A DNA stretch of 59,989 nt from Verrucomicrobiota bacterium (GCA_016222805.1 JACRQG010000022.1:72766-132754), one strand, 5' to 3'. Positions 1-9,430 are shown, numbered from the stretch's first letter. The notes: a model not told the origin generated them from the letters alone. Numbers and translations are program-made.

Positions 1-97
1 TCACGATGAACGGCACGTAATGATCCGGACCGATCGCCGTATGCACAAAGGCGACGATGGCGGTATTGAGCGTGAGGACGGCCAGATCCGGTGTCAT
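1..97 (-). CDS. NicO/UreH-like membrane permease, N-terminal fragment
   Basis: The reading frame starts at an ATG at 97 and runs off the left edge of the window. The 32 visible residues form a hydrophobic segment carrying HTAIGPDHYVPF. An HxxxGPDHxxPF signature in the first helix is typical of the NicO/UreH/TauE-like group of small nickel or metal permeases. It diverges from hypA across a 153-bp gap, which fits a role in supplying nickel to HypA and HypB. The family call rests on one motif and the neighbours; the rest of the gene is outside the window. Confidence 0.6.
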   Translation of the reverse strand, partial: MTPDLAVLTLNTAIVAFVHTAIGPDHYVPFIV

Positions 98-250
98 GGA
101 ATGCCACCCAGGAAGGGTGGCGGCGGAACCCTAGGCCGGATATTTCACGCTTTCCAGACCTTCCAACCGAGAAAATCCGCCAGCTTCCGGGCGGCGGGAC
201 CGGTTCACCTTGCGCTGGACGGCCGGCAAGGGAACGCATGCAATGCCCCC

Positions 251-595
251 GTGCACGAAGTCGGCATCATGGAATCCGCCCTGGCCCTGGTCCAACGCCA
301 GGTGGCAGACCACCACGCCCAGCGGGTCGGGCGCGTGGTCCTGCGGGTCGGAGCCCTGGCCGGCGTCGAGGTCGAATCGCTGCGGTTTGCGTTCGATGTC
401 GTCTCCCGCGGCACCCCCGCCGAGGGCGCCACGCTGGAAATCGAAAGCGTGCCCGCCCTGGTCTTCTGCCCGACCTGCCAGCGCGAATTCCCCGGCACCG
501 ACGGTTTCATCTTCGCCTGCCCGGGCTGCGGCGATTTTTGCAGCGAGATCCGCCAGGGGCGCGAACTCGAACTCAGCCGGATCGAACTTCTCTGA
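251..595 (+). CDS. hypA: Hydrogenase/urease nickel incorporation protein HypA
   Basis: HypA delivers nickel to [NiFe] hydrogenase precursors in the cytoplasm together with HypB. The 114-residue protein has the family's usual length. The GTG start at 251 is chosen because it yields MHEVGIME, placing the nickel-binding His at position 2; the next ATG would remove it. The C-terminal zinc site is visible as two CxxC pairs, CPTC and CPGC, about 14 residues apart. The stop lies 5 bases before the hypB start, so the two are probably co-transcribed. Hydrogenase structural genes are not in the window. Confidence 0.93.
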   Translation: MHEVGIMESALALVQRQVADHHAQRVGRVVLRVGALAGVEVESLRFAFDVVSRGTPAEGATLEIESVPALVFCPTCQREFPGTDGFIFACPGCGDFCSEIRQGRELELSRIELL

Positions 596-600
596 TTCCC

Positions 601-1413
601 ATGTGCCTCGAATGTGGTTGCAGCCAATCCGTGCCGTTCGGCGTCAAGGTCCTGAGCGTCATCGCCCCGCGGCTGCTCCAGCCGCGCCCCTCCGCCCCCG
701 CGGCCCCCGCCACCGTGGCTCCGCCCGCCACCGCTCCCCAGTCCCTCGAGGTCCACACCTCGCTGCTGGCAAAAAACGACGCCGCGGCGGAGCGCAACCG
801 CTCCTTCTTCCGCCAGCACGGCCAGCTCGCGCTCAACCTCGTCTCCTCCCCGGGGGCCGGCAAGACCACGCTGCTCGCCCGCACCGTCGACGAATTCGGC
901 CGCACCGAGCGCTGTGCCGTCATCGTCGGTGACCTCGAAACCGACAACGACGCCCGCCGCCTGCACCGGCCGCATGTGCCGGTCGCGCAAATCACGACCG
1001 GCACCGCCTGTCACCTCGATGCGGAGATGGTGGCGCGGGGCATGGCCGCCCTCGATCTGGCCGCGGCACGCGTGGTCTTCATCGAAAACGTCGGCAACCT
1101 GGTCTGCCCGGCCTCCTTCGACCTCGGTGAAGCCGTGCGCGTGGTCCTGCTTTCGGCCACGGAGGGCGAGGACAAGCCCCTGAAGTACCCGCCCATCTTC
1201 AAATCCGCCCACGTCGTGCTCCTCACCAAGATCGATGTCGCCGGCGTGCTGGGCTTCGACTGCGCCGCCGCCGCCGACAACATCCGTCGGGTCGCCCCGC
1301 AAGCTCGCCTCCTCCAGGTGTCGGCCCGGAGCGGCGAAGGCATGGAGGAATGGTACCAATTCCTGCGTTCCCACCTGCCCCCCGCGGTCGCCGTCGCGGC
1401 GCCCACGCGTTGA
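601..1413 (+). CDS. hypB: Hydrogenase nickel incorporation GTPase HypB
   Basis: HypB is the GTPase that drives nickel insertion into [NiFe] hydrogenase. The 270-residue protein begins MCLECGC, the CxxCxC high-affinity nickel site known from some HypB proteins. A Pro/Ala-rich linker (about residues 27-48) follows. The P-loop SPGAGKTT is near residues 83-90, DLETD lies downstream, and the metal-site cysteine and histidine residues are in GTACH and NLVCP. It sits directly behind hypA. The linker lacks the poly-His tract found in some homologues, so nickel storage is not indicated. Confidence 0.95.
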   Translation: MCLECGCSQSVPFGVKVLSVIAPRLLQPRPSAPAAPATVAPPATAPQSLEVHTSLLAKNDAAAERNRSFFRQHGQLALNLVSSPGAGKTTLLARTVDEFGRTERCAVIVGDLETDNDARRLHRPHVPVAQITTGTACHLDAEMVARGMAALDLAAARVVFIENVGNLVCPASFDLGEAVRVVLLSATEGEDKPLKYPPIFKSAHVVLLTKIDVAGVLGFDCAAAADNIRRVAPQARLLQVSARSGEGMEEWYQFLRSHLPPAVAVAAPTR

Positions 1414-1601
1414 TGGCGGCGCCAGGTGCCAACCTCTCCGGCAGGGCAACACCGCCATGGCGGAGCCGGGACGGAGGTTGTTCGAGTTGCCAGCGGAGGT
1501 CAGCAGTATTGGCTCGGAAAAAGCGATGCGCCGCGTCTTCATGTCGCCACCGCCTCCACTTGCTGCCCCTGACCTGCAATCGGCCTGCGTGAACCGGCTC
1601 G

Positions 1602-4451
1602 ATGGAGTCCCTTCTTAAACGCCATACCCGCGCCTGGCTCGCCCCCGCCGCCGTGTTTCTGGCCTCGGCGAGCCTGACGTCCATCGTGGTGTGGCAACTG
1701 CACCAGCACGGCCTGCGGGAGGAGCGTGCGCGGGCCGCGGAACTCGTCAGCGATCACGCCTACGCCCTGCAGCGCAGCATCGAACGCTCGCTCTCCGCCA
1801 CCTACGCTCTCGCCGCCCTCGTCCGGCAGGGACAGGGCGAAGTCCCCGCCTTCGAGGCGGTCGCCGGCGAGATGCTGCCGTTCTACCCCGGCGTGTGCGA
1901 ACTGGCGCTGTCCCCCGGGGGAGTTGTCACCCGGGTCGCACCGCTGGCGGGCAACGAAAGGGCCCTGGGCCTGAATCAACTGCAGGATCCGGTGCAAAGC
2001 CCGGAGGCGTTTCTCGCCCGCGATTCCGGGAAGCTGACCCTGGCGGGGCCCCTCCAACTCGTCCAGGGAGGAGTGGGCGCGATTGGCCGGCTGCCCGTCT
2101 TCCTCGACGATCACACCGGCCGTCCCGCGTTCTGGGGATTCACCAATGTCGTCATCCGCTTCCCCGACATCCTCGACGCGGCCGGCCTGCCCCAACTGCT
2201 TTCCCGGGGGCTGCGCTACGAACTCACCCGCCTCCATCCGGAGGACCGCTCCCGGCTCGTCATCGCCCGCCTCTCCCCCACCCCGCTGGAGAACCCGGTC
2301 ACCCGCTCGATCGAGTTGCCCAACGGCACCTGGACTCTGGCCGCGGCTCCCGTGGCCGGCTGGGGCGCCACCGTGGGACTCGCCCTGCCTGCCACCCTGG
2401 CAGTCTTCTTCAGCCTGCTTCTCGCCCTGATGACCAGGCTCCTGATTGAACTGCAGCAACACCGCCGCAACCTGGAACAGTTGGTCGCCGCCCGCACGGC
2501 AGAGGTCCGCAGTCGCGAAGCGGATCTGCACCGCGCCCAATCTGTCGCCCGACTTGGCAGCTGGGTGCTTGATCTCTCCCGCTACCACGCCAAACAGCCC
2601 GGAGCCTGGCGCTGGTCCGCGGAGCTCAGCCGCGTGTACGGCTTCGATCCCAACCAACCCCACCTCCTCACCCAGTTCTTCCGGCGCGTCCATCCGGAGG
2701 AAAGGGCGCTCGTCGCGGCCGCCTGGCGCGACCTGCTCCAGGGCCAGCCCCGCGATTTCGACTTCCGGATCTGTCTCGACCACCGGATCCGCTGGCTCCG
2801 GGTCCGGGCCGAATCCGAGGTGATCGAGGGTGCCGCCGGCCAGCGCCTCGTCGGCACCGTCCAGGACATCACCGAGCGCAAGACCAGCGAGGAGGCGCTG
2901 CGGGAAAGCGAGCGCCGATTCCGCCTGATTCTCGAGACGATCTCCCTCCTTGGGGTCCTGCTTGACCGGGAAGGGCGCATCCTCCTGTGCAACGACTATC
3001 TGCTCGAACTCACCGGCTGGCGGCGCGAGGAGGTCCTGCAGCAGGACTGGTTCTCGCTGTTTCTCCCTCCGGAAAACCGCGACGAAGTCCGTCGCTCCGT
3101 GTTCCTGTCGTCCATGTCCCGGGGAGAGGTGATCGCCCGCTTCGAGAATCAGATCGTCACGCGCCTCGGCGAACGGCGGCTCGTCAGCTGGAACAACACC
3201 CTGATTCGCGACGAAGCCGGCACCGTCATCGGCATCGCCGGCATCGGAGAGGACATCACCGCGCGGCGCTCTCTCGAGGAGCAACTGCGGCAGGCGCAGA
3301 AGATGGAGGTGGTCGGCCGCCTCGCGGGGGGCATTGCGCATGACTTCAACAACATCCTGACGGCGATGTCGCTGAACCTGGAGCTTCTCCAGACCGCGCG
3401 CCCGGCGGAGGTGCCGGCCTTCGCCGAGGAGCTCAAGGGCATGACCACGCGCGCCACGCGCCTGACGCAGCAGTTGCTCATGTTTGCCCGGCGGCAGGCC
3501 CTGCAGGTCGGCCCGCTGGAGCTCAACACCGCCATCGTCCATCTCGCGAGCCTGCTTCGCCGGCTGCTCGGCGAGACCATCACCCTCCAGGTTTCCACTC
3601 ATCCCTTGCCCCTCTGGATCGAAGCCGACGGTAGCCTCATCGACCAGGCCGTGATGAACCTCTGTCTCAACGCCCGCGACGCCATGCCGGGCGGCGGCAC
3701 CCTCTCCCTCGCCACGGCGCACGTGGCCTGGGAGGCCGGGAGCACTCCGCCCCATCCTGACGCGCGCCCCGGAAACTTCGCGTGCCTGACCGTCACCGAC
3801 ACCGGAACCGGCATGCCACCGGAAGTCCTGCAACATCTCTTCGAGCCCTTCTTCACCACCAAGGAGGTTGGCAAGGGCACCGGCCTTGGCCTCGCGTCCG
3901 TCCATGGAATGGTCCACCAGCATCGCGGGTGGATCGAGGTCGCCAGCACCGTCGGCAGGGGCTCGACGTTCCGACTCTACTTCCCACTGCGCGGGCGAGA
4001 AGGCGCGTCGCCGCGCGCCCCGTCCGCCTCAACCAGCCCGCGCGGCGCCGAGACGGTCCTGCTGGTCGAGGACGAAGACATCGTCCGCATGGTGACGACC
4101 TCCCTGCTCCGCTCGCTCGGCTACCGCGTCCTTTCCGCTCCCCAGGCGGAGGCCGCCCTGCGCCTCTGGGATCACCATCAGCGGGAGATCGACGTGCTGC
4201 TTACCGACATGATCATGCCCGGTGGCCGCGACGGCCTGCAACTGGGGGCACTCCTCCGCCAGTCCAAGCCGGATCTGCCGATTGTCCTGATGAGTGGCTA
4301 CAACACACAGATGTCCATCCGCCTGCCGGCCGGGGTGACTTTTCTCGCCAAGCCCTTCGACTCCGCCGGGCTGGCGTCCGCCATCCGCGCCGCCCTCGAC
4401 CGACCGGCATCCGCCAACGCGGACCAGCCACCGCCGGCGCCCTTGTCCTGA
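1602..4451 (+). CDS. CHASE-PAS-PAS hybrid sensor histidine kinase
   Basis: This 949-residue membrane kinase has a transmembrane segment at about residues 11-31, then a periplasmic CHASE-like domain with the PAFEAVAGEMLPFYPGV stretch. A second transmembrane segment lies at about 254-279, followed by a coiled coil and two PAS domains (about 310-428 and 432-558). The HisKA phosphoacceptor is His580 in GGIAHDFNN. The ATPase domain shows an N box (NLCLNARDAMPGG), DTGTGMP and GKGTGLGLAS. A C-terminal receiver domain carries the phosphoacceptor Asp869 in LLTDMIMPGG. No separate response regulator or obvious target gene is adjacent, so signal and output are unknown. Confidence 0.92.
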   Translation: MESLLKRHTRAWLAPAAVFLASASLTSIVVWQLHQHGLREERARAAELVSDHAYALQRSIERSLSATYALAALVRQGQGEVPAFEAVAGEMLPFYPGVCELALSPGGVVTRVAPLAGNERALGLNQLQDPVQSPEAFLARDSGKLTLAGPLQLVQGGVGAIGRLPVFLDDHTGRPAFWGFTNVVIRFPDILDAAGLPQLLSRGLRYELTRLHPEDRSRLVIARLSPTPLENPVTRSIELPNGTWTLAAAPVAGWGATVGLALPATLAVFFSLLLALMTRLLIELQQHRRNLEQLVAARTAEVRSREADLHRAQSVARLGSWVLDLSRYHAKQPGAWRWSAELSRVYGFDPNQPHLLTQFFRRVHPEERALVAAAWRDLLQGQPRDFDFRICLDHRIRWLRVRAESEVIEGAAGQRLVGTVQDITERKTSEEALRESERRFRLILETISLLGVLLDREGRILLCNDYLLELTGWRREEVLQQDWFSLFLPPENRDEVRRSVFLSSMSRGEVIARFENQIVTRLGERRLVSWNNTLIRDEAGTVIGIAGIGEDITARRSLEEQLRQAQKMEVVGRLAGGIAHDFNNILTAMSLNLELLQTARPAEVPAFAEELKGMTTRATRLTQQLLMFARRQALQVGPLELNTAIVHLASLLRRLLGETITLQVSTHPLPLWIEADGSLIDQAVMNLCLNARDAMPGGGTLSLATAHVAWEAGSTPPHPDARPGNFACLTVTDTGTGMPPEVLQHLFEPFFTTKEVGKGTGLGLASVHGMVHQHRGWIEVASTVGRGSTFRLYFPLRGREGASPRAPSASTSPRGAETVLLVEDEDIVRMVTTSLLRSLGYRVLSAPQAEAALRLWDHHQREIDVLLTDMIMPGGRDGLQLGALLRQSKPDLPIVLMSGYNTQMSIRLPAGVTFLAKPFDSAGLASAIRAALDRPASANADQPPPAPLS

Positions 4452-4471
4452 CAGCTTTGTCGGGGGTTTTT
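4447..4471 (+). terminator. Possible intrinsic terminator after the hybrid kinase
   Basis: The stop codon lies inside a 7-bp stem, CCTGACA pairing with TGTCGGG with one wobble and loop GCTT. Two G and then five T follow. The stem is short but the T-run position is right for the plus strand. The next gene is convergent, which fits a stop here. Confidence 0.45.
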
Positions 4472-4550
4472 CGGCCGGTGGCGGTCCGCGTCCGACGGCC
4501 GGTTTCAGGTACCATCCCGCAGGTGCGGCCGTGATCGCACCACTTCTCCC

Positions 4551-5408
4551 TTAGTCGCCGGATCGGCCGGCCGGTCCACCTCGGAGGTGTTCCTTGAAGA
4601 ACTTCACGATCAAAGGAGGCGCGTCCGCCGGGAAGCCGTGGGCCCCGGGGTGAACCAGTGTCACGACGGGGGTGCCGTTCGGCGAAGGGTAGAGGGTGCA
4701 GTGCGGCGCCCAGGGCTTGCCGGCTTCGCACTGATTGAGCCGGCGCAGGGCCAGCATGGTTTCCTGCTGCCAGGCAAACTTCACCAGGGCGTCCTTCTCA
4801 CCCGCCAGATGCATCACGGGCTTCGGCCGAAGACTCTCCCGCGTCACGCGCGCGGCCGCCGCGGAAGGCGCCACGGCGGCCAGGACATCGCCCCGCTCCG
4901 CCCAAAGCAGGTACGTGAACCCGCCTCCGTTGGAATGCCCCGTGGAGTAGATCCACCGATCGTCCACCTTGAGTTCGCGTCGTAATCCGGCGAGCACGAC
5001 GTCGAAGAGCTTGAGGTCCCGATCGCCCTGCGCGCCCGCACTGTGCTGCCATCCCGGTTTCTTGCCCTCGGGATCGGTCAGGCGGCCAGGCGTGTTGAGT
5101 CCCTGCAGGTAGACGACAATCGCTTCGGGCCAGTGCGTGTGCAGGGAGAAGGTCCGGGCGACATTGCGCATCGAGCCGCCGTGCCCGTGAAACACGAACA
5201 CCAGCGGCGACGGCGACACCCTTGCCGCTGCCGGCACCGCCACCAAACCTTCGCGCGCGACTCCCTCCACCTGCCACTCCCGCCGTTCCGGCTCCGCGGC
5301 CGCGAGGGAAGAACCAAAGAAGACGGCAGGGAGAAACCAGGCCAGCAGACGACCCCAACGGGAGGGCAGACGGCGCACCGCAGGAAAAGTAGGTTGGCAC
5401 GGAGGCAT
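4551..5408 (-). CDS. Secreted PHB-depolymerase/feruloyl-esterase-like hydrolase
   Basis: The 285-residue protein begins with a Sec signal (hydrophobic stretch about residues 18-37, AAA before EPERR). It shows an alpha/beta hydrolase of the poly(3-hydroxybutyrate) depolymerase / CE1-like LpqC group (COG3509). The oxyanion region is FVFHGHGG, the nucleophile elbow is GHSNGGG with Ser159, and His257 in GAHGFP is the likely catalytic histidine. Length is typical. It is transcribed towards the kinase gene and has no operon partner. The natural ester (polymer side chain, feruloyl or acetyl) cannot be decided from sequence. Confidence 0.85.
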   Translation of the reverse strand: MPPCQPTFPAVRRLPSRWGRLLAWFLPAVFFGSSLAAAEPERREWQVEGVAREGLVAVPAAARVSPSPLVFVFHGHGGSMRNVARTFSLHTHWPEAIVVYLQGLNTPGRLTDPEGKKPGWQHSAGAQGDRDLKLFDVVLAGLRRELKVDDRWIYSTGHSNGGGFTYLLWAERGDVLAAVAPSAAAARVTRESLRPKPVMHLAGEKDALVKFAWQQETMLALRRLNQCEAGKPWAPHCTLYPSPNGTPVVTLVHPGAHGFPADAPPLIVKFFKEHLRGGPAGRSGD

Positions 5409-5925
5409 GGGAGGAACGCGGATTCAGCTGCATGCTGACTGGCCTCGGCCCCCTGCCAAGCACCCGTTGGCGGCGATTCGGTGGAGCCGGCAGCCGCAAC
5501 CAAAGGCGGACCATCGATCGAGGATCCAGACCTCTCTGAGACCAGCTTCGGCGCGGAGAACGACCTAGTCGGCCCGGGGGCCTTGTGGGGAGGTATCCGA
5601 GCTATGCAGCCAGGGGGCGCTTTTCACTTCGCCGCAGCAGCACCGACGCCAGGCTGGCGGTGACTTCAAGCAGCGCCGGCGCCGCAGGCCGCGGACGTTC
5701 CACTGCCGACCATTCGCGATCGAGGCCTCGGACCGTCGCCGAGGACAGGGGCAGAACACCATAACACGAGCGTCGTTTGGATTTCATGCCACCAGCGTAC
5801 CAGCGACCTGGGACATTGGCGGTCCCACTCGATACCTTTTTTTGGGTACAGCATCCGATTGGCCGCGCCGGCCGGGGTACCAGCGTTGGCGGTGCACCAA
5901 CTCCGCCCGCCCACCACAGCCCCTG
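5409..5925. other. 517-bp intergenic stretch with no supported gene
   Basis: This gap separates the esterase start from the small plus-strand gene at 5926. No tRNA, dyad element of the window's repeat family or convincing coding frame was seen. It holds a T7 run at 5840-5846 with no stem before it and two copies of TACCAGCG near 5796 and 5878. It must contain the promoter for the esterase and possibly for the 5926 gene. A 61-codon minus-strand frame inside it was considered and not accepted. Confidence 0.5.
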
Positions 5926-6231
5926 ATGAAAAACGCCTCCTCCCGCCTTCCCTCCCCTCCTCCGCCCGCCCGTTCCGGTGGCCCCGCCGCCGCCGGCCCG
6001 ATCCGGACGCTCCGCCTCGGCCGCCTCAAGGCCGCCATCTGGGAAAACGCTTCCGAAAACCGCTCCTTCTACAATGTCACTTTCAGCCGCGCCTATCTGG
6101 ATGAGCAGAAGCAGTGGCACGACTCCGACAGCTTTGGCCGCGATGACCTGCTCGTCCTCGGCAAACTCGCCGACCAGGCCCACACCTACATCTGTGAGCG
6201 GATGAGCGGGCAGCGCGGCGAGGAACCCTGA
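5926..6231 (+). CDS. Small conserved protein of unknown function
   Basis: The 101-residue product has a Pro/Ser-rich N-terminus followed by a compact domain: IRTLRLGRLKAAIWEN, then NVTFSRAY, SFGRDDLL and KLADQAHTYI. This resembles a widespread uncharacterised bacterial family whose members read as R-L-G-x-I-K-A-x-I-W-x-N, then a short beta region and SFxRDDLLxLxKxxDxAHxxI. Function is not known. No signal peptide or membrane segment is visible, so it is probably cytoplasmic. The ATG at 5926 is the first start that leaves only a short N-terminal extension. It is isolated, with a convergent gene downstream. Confidence 0.75.
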   Translation: MKNASSRLPSPPPPARSGGPAAAGPIRTLRLGRLKAAIWENASENRSFYNVTFSRAYLDEQKQWHDSDSFGRDDLLVLGKLADQAHTYICERMSGQRGEEP

Positions 6232-6328
6232 GCCGATTCCGTTCGCCGGAGGCGGACGACCGCTCGCTCGAGTCGACACCTGAAGCAACGGCGGCGAAGT
6301 GTCCCACGCCCGCATCGCGCGCAGCAGC

Positions 6329-9300
6329 TCACTGCCCCGCGGCCCCGCTCTTGAGGTAGGCGATCAAACCCGACAGCTCCTCTTTCGTCATCGCCTGTTC
6401 CAGGCCATCGGGCATCAGCGACACACCGGAAGCGGTCAGTGAGGTGACGACCTGGCGCAGGACCGTCTCGTCCGTCCCGGCCGCCGTGCGCAGCGTCACG
6501 CTTCCTTCCGTCTCCGCCGTGAGCCAGCCGGAAACCGACCGGCCGTCCTGCGTGGTCACGGTCACCGCCTGGTAGGCCGGCACGACTTCATAGTTGGGCA
6601 CCAGGATGTGCAGCAGGAGAGCGTCGGCAGGTTGATTGCGCACCCCACTGAGGTCCGGTCCCACCTTGCCGCCGACTCCCTTGAAGGTGTGACAGGCCGA
6701 ACAGGTCCGCGTGAACGCGCCCTCGCCCAGGGCGGAATTCGCCGGCTTGTCGAGGACTTCCCGATACGACCGGTAGACCGCCATCCGATCCCCGCCCTCC
6801 AGGGACTGGAACACCTTCGCGGCCGCCGTCCGCACCTCGGTATTGGCATGCTTGAGCAACTGCGTGCGCCGCACGGACGAGACTTCCGGAGCCTTCACGT
6901 CGCCGCGATCGATGGCCGCGAGCAGCACCTTCGTCATGGCCGGCTTGGAGGTCAGCGCCGCCATCACCGCCTCGCGTACCGCCGGCGTATAGCCACTCCA
7001 GCGCTGCGCCTGGACCAGCATCTCCGCCCCTTTGGGATCGCCCGCTCGATCGATCGCGCGCACCACCTGCAACTGCAGTTCCGGCGCCTCCCGGGCAGCC
7101 AGCAGTGGTCCGAGGCCCGCCACGCCACGCGCAAAATCCGCCTGTCCCAACAACGCCACGGCCCTGGTCCGCCGCGGCAAATCCGCGCGCTCGTCGATTG
7201 CCACGGTCCGGGCGTGCTCCAGCAGCCGCTCCAGGCCAGCCGCCAGCTCAGCCGCGCCTCCGGCTGCCAGCTTCCCCAGCGCCGAGCCTCCGGCCTGCGC
7301 GCGCAGTTCCGCCCGCCCCTGCAGGCCCGCCGCCAATCCCAGCACGGCGGGCAAGGGCCACGCCGCCGTCGCTTCGCCGGCGAGCGCCCGCCCCAGGTAA
7401 CGGCGACATTGGTCCAGAGTCGCGCCCGCGCCGAGAACCCGTCCCCATTCCTCCGCCATGGCCGCCCCGGCCTCTCCCGCAGCGAGAGCCTGCCGCCGCT
7501 CCCAGGATTCCTGAAACGCGTCCAATCGTCCATCGATACCACTCAGCACCGCGACCCGGGTCCAGCGATCCGCCTCCGGGCGCGCCGCGATCCCCGCCAG
7601 CGCATCGACCGCCCGCGCATCACTCCAGGATCCGAGCGCCAGCGCCGCGCCGAAGCGCACCCGGGGATCGGAATCCCCCGCGGCCTCCAGAAACACCTCC
7701 GCCGCGGTCGACCCGCTCCAGCCCGTCCGGGCTGCCAGCACGACCGCCTGCTCCCGCACCGCCGGCACGGCATCGCGCGCCAGTTTCCGCACGAGGGTCG
7801 CTGGGAGCTCCCCGAGGCCAGCCAGCGTCCAGGCCGCGCGCACACGACCTTCCGGCCATCGCCCGGCTTCCGCCACCTGCTCCAGCGCGCCCACCACGGA
7901 CCGATCGCGCCGCTCCACGAGCAACCGCTGCGCCCGTTCCCGCCACCAAGCGTCCGGGCCGTCGAGATCGCGCACCCATTCCGCTGGCGTCCGCGTCATC
8001 GCCCGAGCCGCCGGCCGCGGCCCGTCCCGCCGCACCCGGTAGAGGCGCCCCCGATCCTTTCCGCTCAGGAAATCCAGCTTTCCCCGCGACTCCTCGGGCA
8101 CGTACTGCGGATGGTCGATTTCCCGGCGGTACATGTCGGCCACATAGAGGGCCCCGTCGGGTCCGTCGCCGAGGAAGACCGGACGGAACCACGGGTCGGT
8201 CGAGGCGAGGAACTCCCGCCCCGCGGTCGCCGGTTCCGCGCGGAAGGTCGCCCCGTCCGGGCGCAGCACCTGGCGTTGCACGAGGTTCTGGGCCGGTTCG
8301 CAGATGAAGACGTTGCCGGCATGATCAGCCCCGAGGCCCTGTCCCCCGAGCACCCAGACGCCGCACGCGGACGTAAACGTGCCGGTGTGCGGCTTGCTCA
8401 TCAGCGCCGGGATGAAGTCCGCGGTCACGCTGGCTCCACTGATCGGCCACACCACCGCCTCCGCCTCCACGCGCGAGACATTCTGCATCGTCTCCGCAAA
8501 GGCGAGGTGCGGGTTCCGCTTGAGCTGGCCCGGCTCCAGCACCGCGTGCACGATTGGATGGCGGTTGGAACACAGGAAGCGGCGGCCGTACGCGTCGAAA
8601 CTGTGCCCGAACTGGGCCCGTCCCCCGATGACCTCGAAGGCCAGCGTTTCCGGATCGAAGCGCCCGTCGGCCGGCGAAAACGAAACCTCCGGCCGTTCCG
8701 GGTGCAGGGGCGAGGTCACCTTGCCCCCGTTCAGGCCGCTTGTGACATAGACCTTTCCGTCCAGGCCCAGCAACGGATGGCTCACCCGAATCTGCGTCGT
8801 CCGCGCGGTGCTGAACCCGGTGAGCACCACGCGCCGCTCGTCCGCGATGCCGTCGCCGTCATTGTCCTTCAGATACAGAATCTCCGGCGCGCACGTGACG
8901 AACACGCCCCCCCGCCACGGCAGGATGCCGTTCGGATAGGTCAGGCCGCCGGCAAACTCCGTGCGCCGCTCGTACCGGCCATCTCCGTCGCGATCCTCGA
9001 GCAGCGCGATTCGGCCCTCCGCCGTGGCCGGCGCATCCGCCTTGGTCTGGTCGGCCTTGACCGCCCCGGGGTAACCGCGGTTCTCCACCACGAACAGGCG
9101 CCGCTCCTCGTCGAACGCGAACGCCACCGGATCCACCACCAGCGGCTCGGCCGCCACGATTTCGATGCGCAGGCCGGGCTCCAGCCGAAACGCCTGCAGC
9201 GCCTCGTCGGGCGACAGCGCCGGCTGGCGTCCCGGGGCCGCCGCGATCGCCGCCCCCCCGGCCAGCAGCGACACAATTCCCGCCATGGTCCGCTTCCAGC

Positions 9301-9340
9301 CAATGCTCCGCCTGCCTCTGACGAGTTCACCGGGGTTCAT
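6329..9340 (-). CDS. PVC-type heme-binding CxxCH protein with propeller and HEAT repeats
   Basis: The 1003-residue secreted protein has an N-terminal signal around residues 16-35. A beta-propeller of the membrane-bound dehydrogenase (PQQ/glucose-sorbosone-like) type follows and contains DEERRLFVVENRGYPG. A long Ala/Arg-rich HEAT-repeat section spans about residues 480-830. The C-terminal cytochrome c domain has a single heme site, Cys880-Ser-Ala-Cys-His884. This order is characteristic of planctomycete and verrucomicrobial PVC-type CxxCH proteins, which are widespread but mostly uncharacterised and are thought to be periplasmic electron-transfer dehydrogenases. It diverges from the ceramidase-like gene across 90 bp, suggesting a shared control region. 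Confidence 0.9.
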   Translation of the reverse strand: MNPGELVRGRRSIGWKRTMAGIVSLLAGGAAIAAAPGRQPALSPDEALQAFRLEPGLRIEIVAAEPLVVDPVAFAFDEERRLFVVENRGYPGAVKADQTKADAPATAEGRIALLEDRDGDGRYERRTEFAGGLTYPNGILPWRGGVFVTCAPEILYLKDNDGDGIADERRVVLTGFSTARTTQIRVSHPLLGLDGKVYVTSGLNGGKVTSPLHPERPEVSFSPADGRFDPETLAFEVIGGRAQFGHSFDAYGRRFLCSNRHPIVHAVLEPGQLKRNPHLAFAETMQNVSRVEAEAVVWPISGASVTADFIPALMSKPHTGTFTSACGVWVLGGQGLGADHAGNVFICEPAQNLVQRQVLRPDGATFRAEPATAGREFLASTDPWFRPVFLGDGPDGALYVADMYRREIDHPQYVPEESRGKLDFLSGKDRGRLYRVRRDGPRPAARAMTRTPAEWVRDLDGPDAWWRERAQRLLVERRDRSVVGALEQVAEAGRWPEGRVRAAWTLAGLGELPATLVRKLARDAVPAVREQAVVLAARTGWSGSTAAEVFLEAAGDSDPRVRFGAALALGSWSDARAVDALAGIAARPEADRWTRVAVLSGIDGRLDAFQESWERRQALAAGEAGAAMAEEWGRVLGAGATLDQCRRYLGRALAGEATAAWPLPAVLGLAAGLQGRAELRAQAGGSALGKLAAGGAAELAAGLERLLEHARTVAIDERADLPRRTRAVALLGQADFARGVAGLGPLLAAREAPELQLQVVRAIDRAGDPKGAEMLVQAQRWSGYTPAVREAVMAALTSKPAMTKVLLAAIDRGDVKAPEVSSVRRTQLLKHANTEVRTAAAKVFQSLEGGDRMAVYRSYREVLDKPANSALGEGAFTRTCSACHTFKGVGGKVGPDLSGVRNQPADALLLHILVPNYEVVPAYQAVTVTTQDGRSVSGWLTAETEGSVTLRTAAGTDETVLRQVVTSLTASGVSLMPDGLEQAMTKEELSGLIAYLKSGAAGQ

Positions 9341-9430
9341 TGCGGTTCAAACTTGAAGCGCCCTCCCAGCGGCACAACCTCAAACCCGGTGCCGGCGCCG
9401 CGTCCCCGCCCGCGCCTCCCTGCCCCCCCC

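Noticed and set aside
205-1542. Minus-strand frame opposite hypA and hypB
   Set aside because: hypA and hypB are certain on the plus strand and this frame shows no domain.
1539-3923. Very long minus-strand open frame opposite the hybrid kinase
   Set aside because: It lacks motifs and is antisense to a clear multi-domain kinase; such frames are common in GC-rich DNA.
5602-5787. 61-codon minus-strand frame beginning MKSKRRSCYGVLP
   Set aside because: No ribosome site, family resemblance or conserved context; left as unsupported.
5838-5848. T7 run as a terminator
   Set aside because: No stem precedes it in either direction.
6608-9430. Long plus-strand open frame running up to the ceramidase-like start
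   Set aside because: It is antisense to the CxxCH cytochrome and has Arg/Pro-rich low-complexity translation with no motif; only the part from 9431 is a gene.
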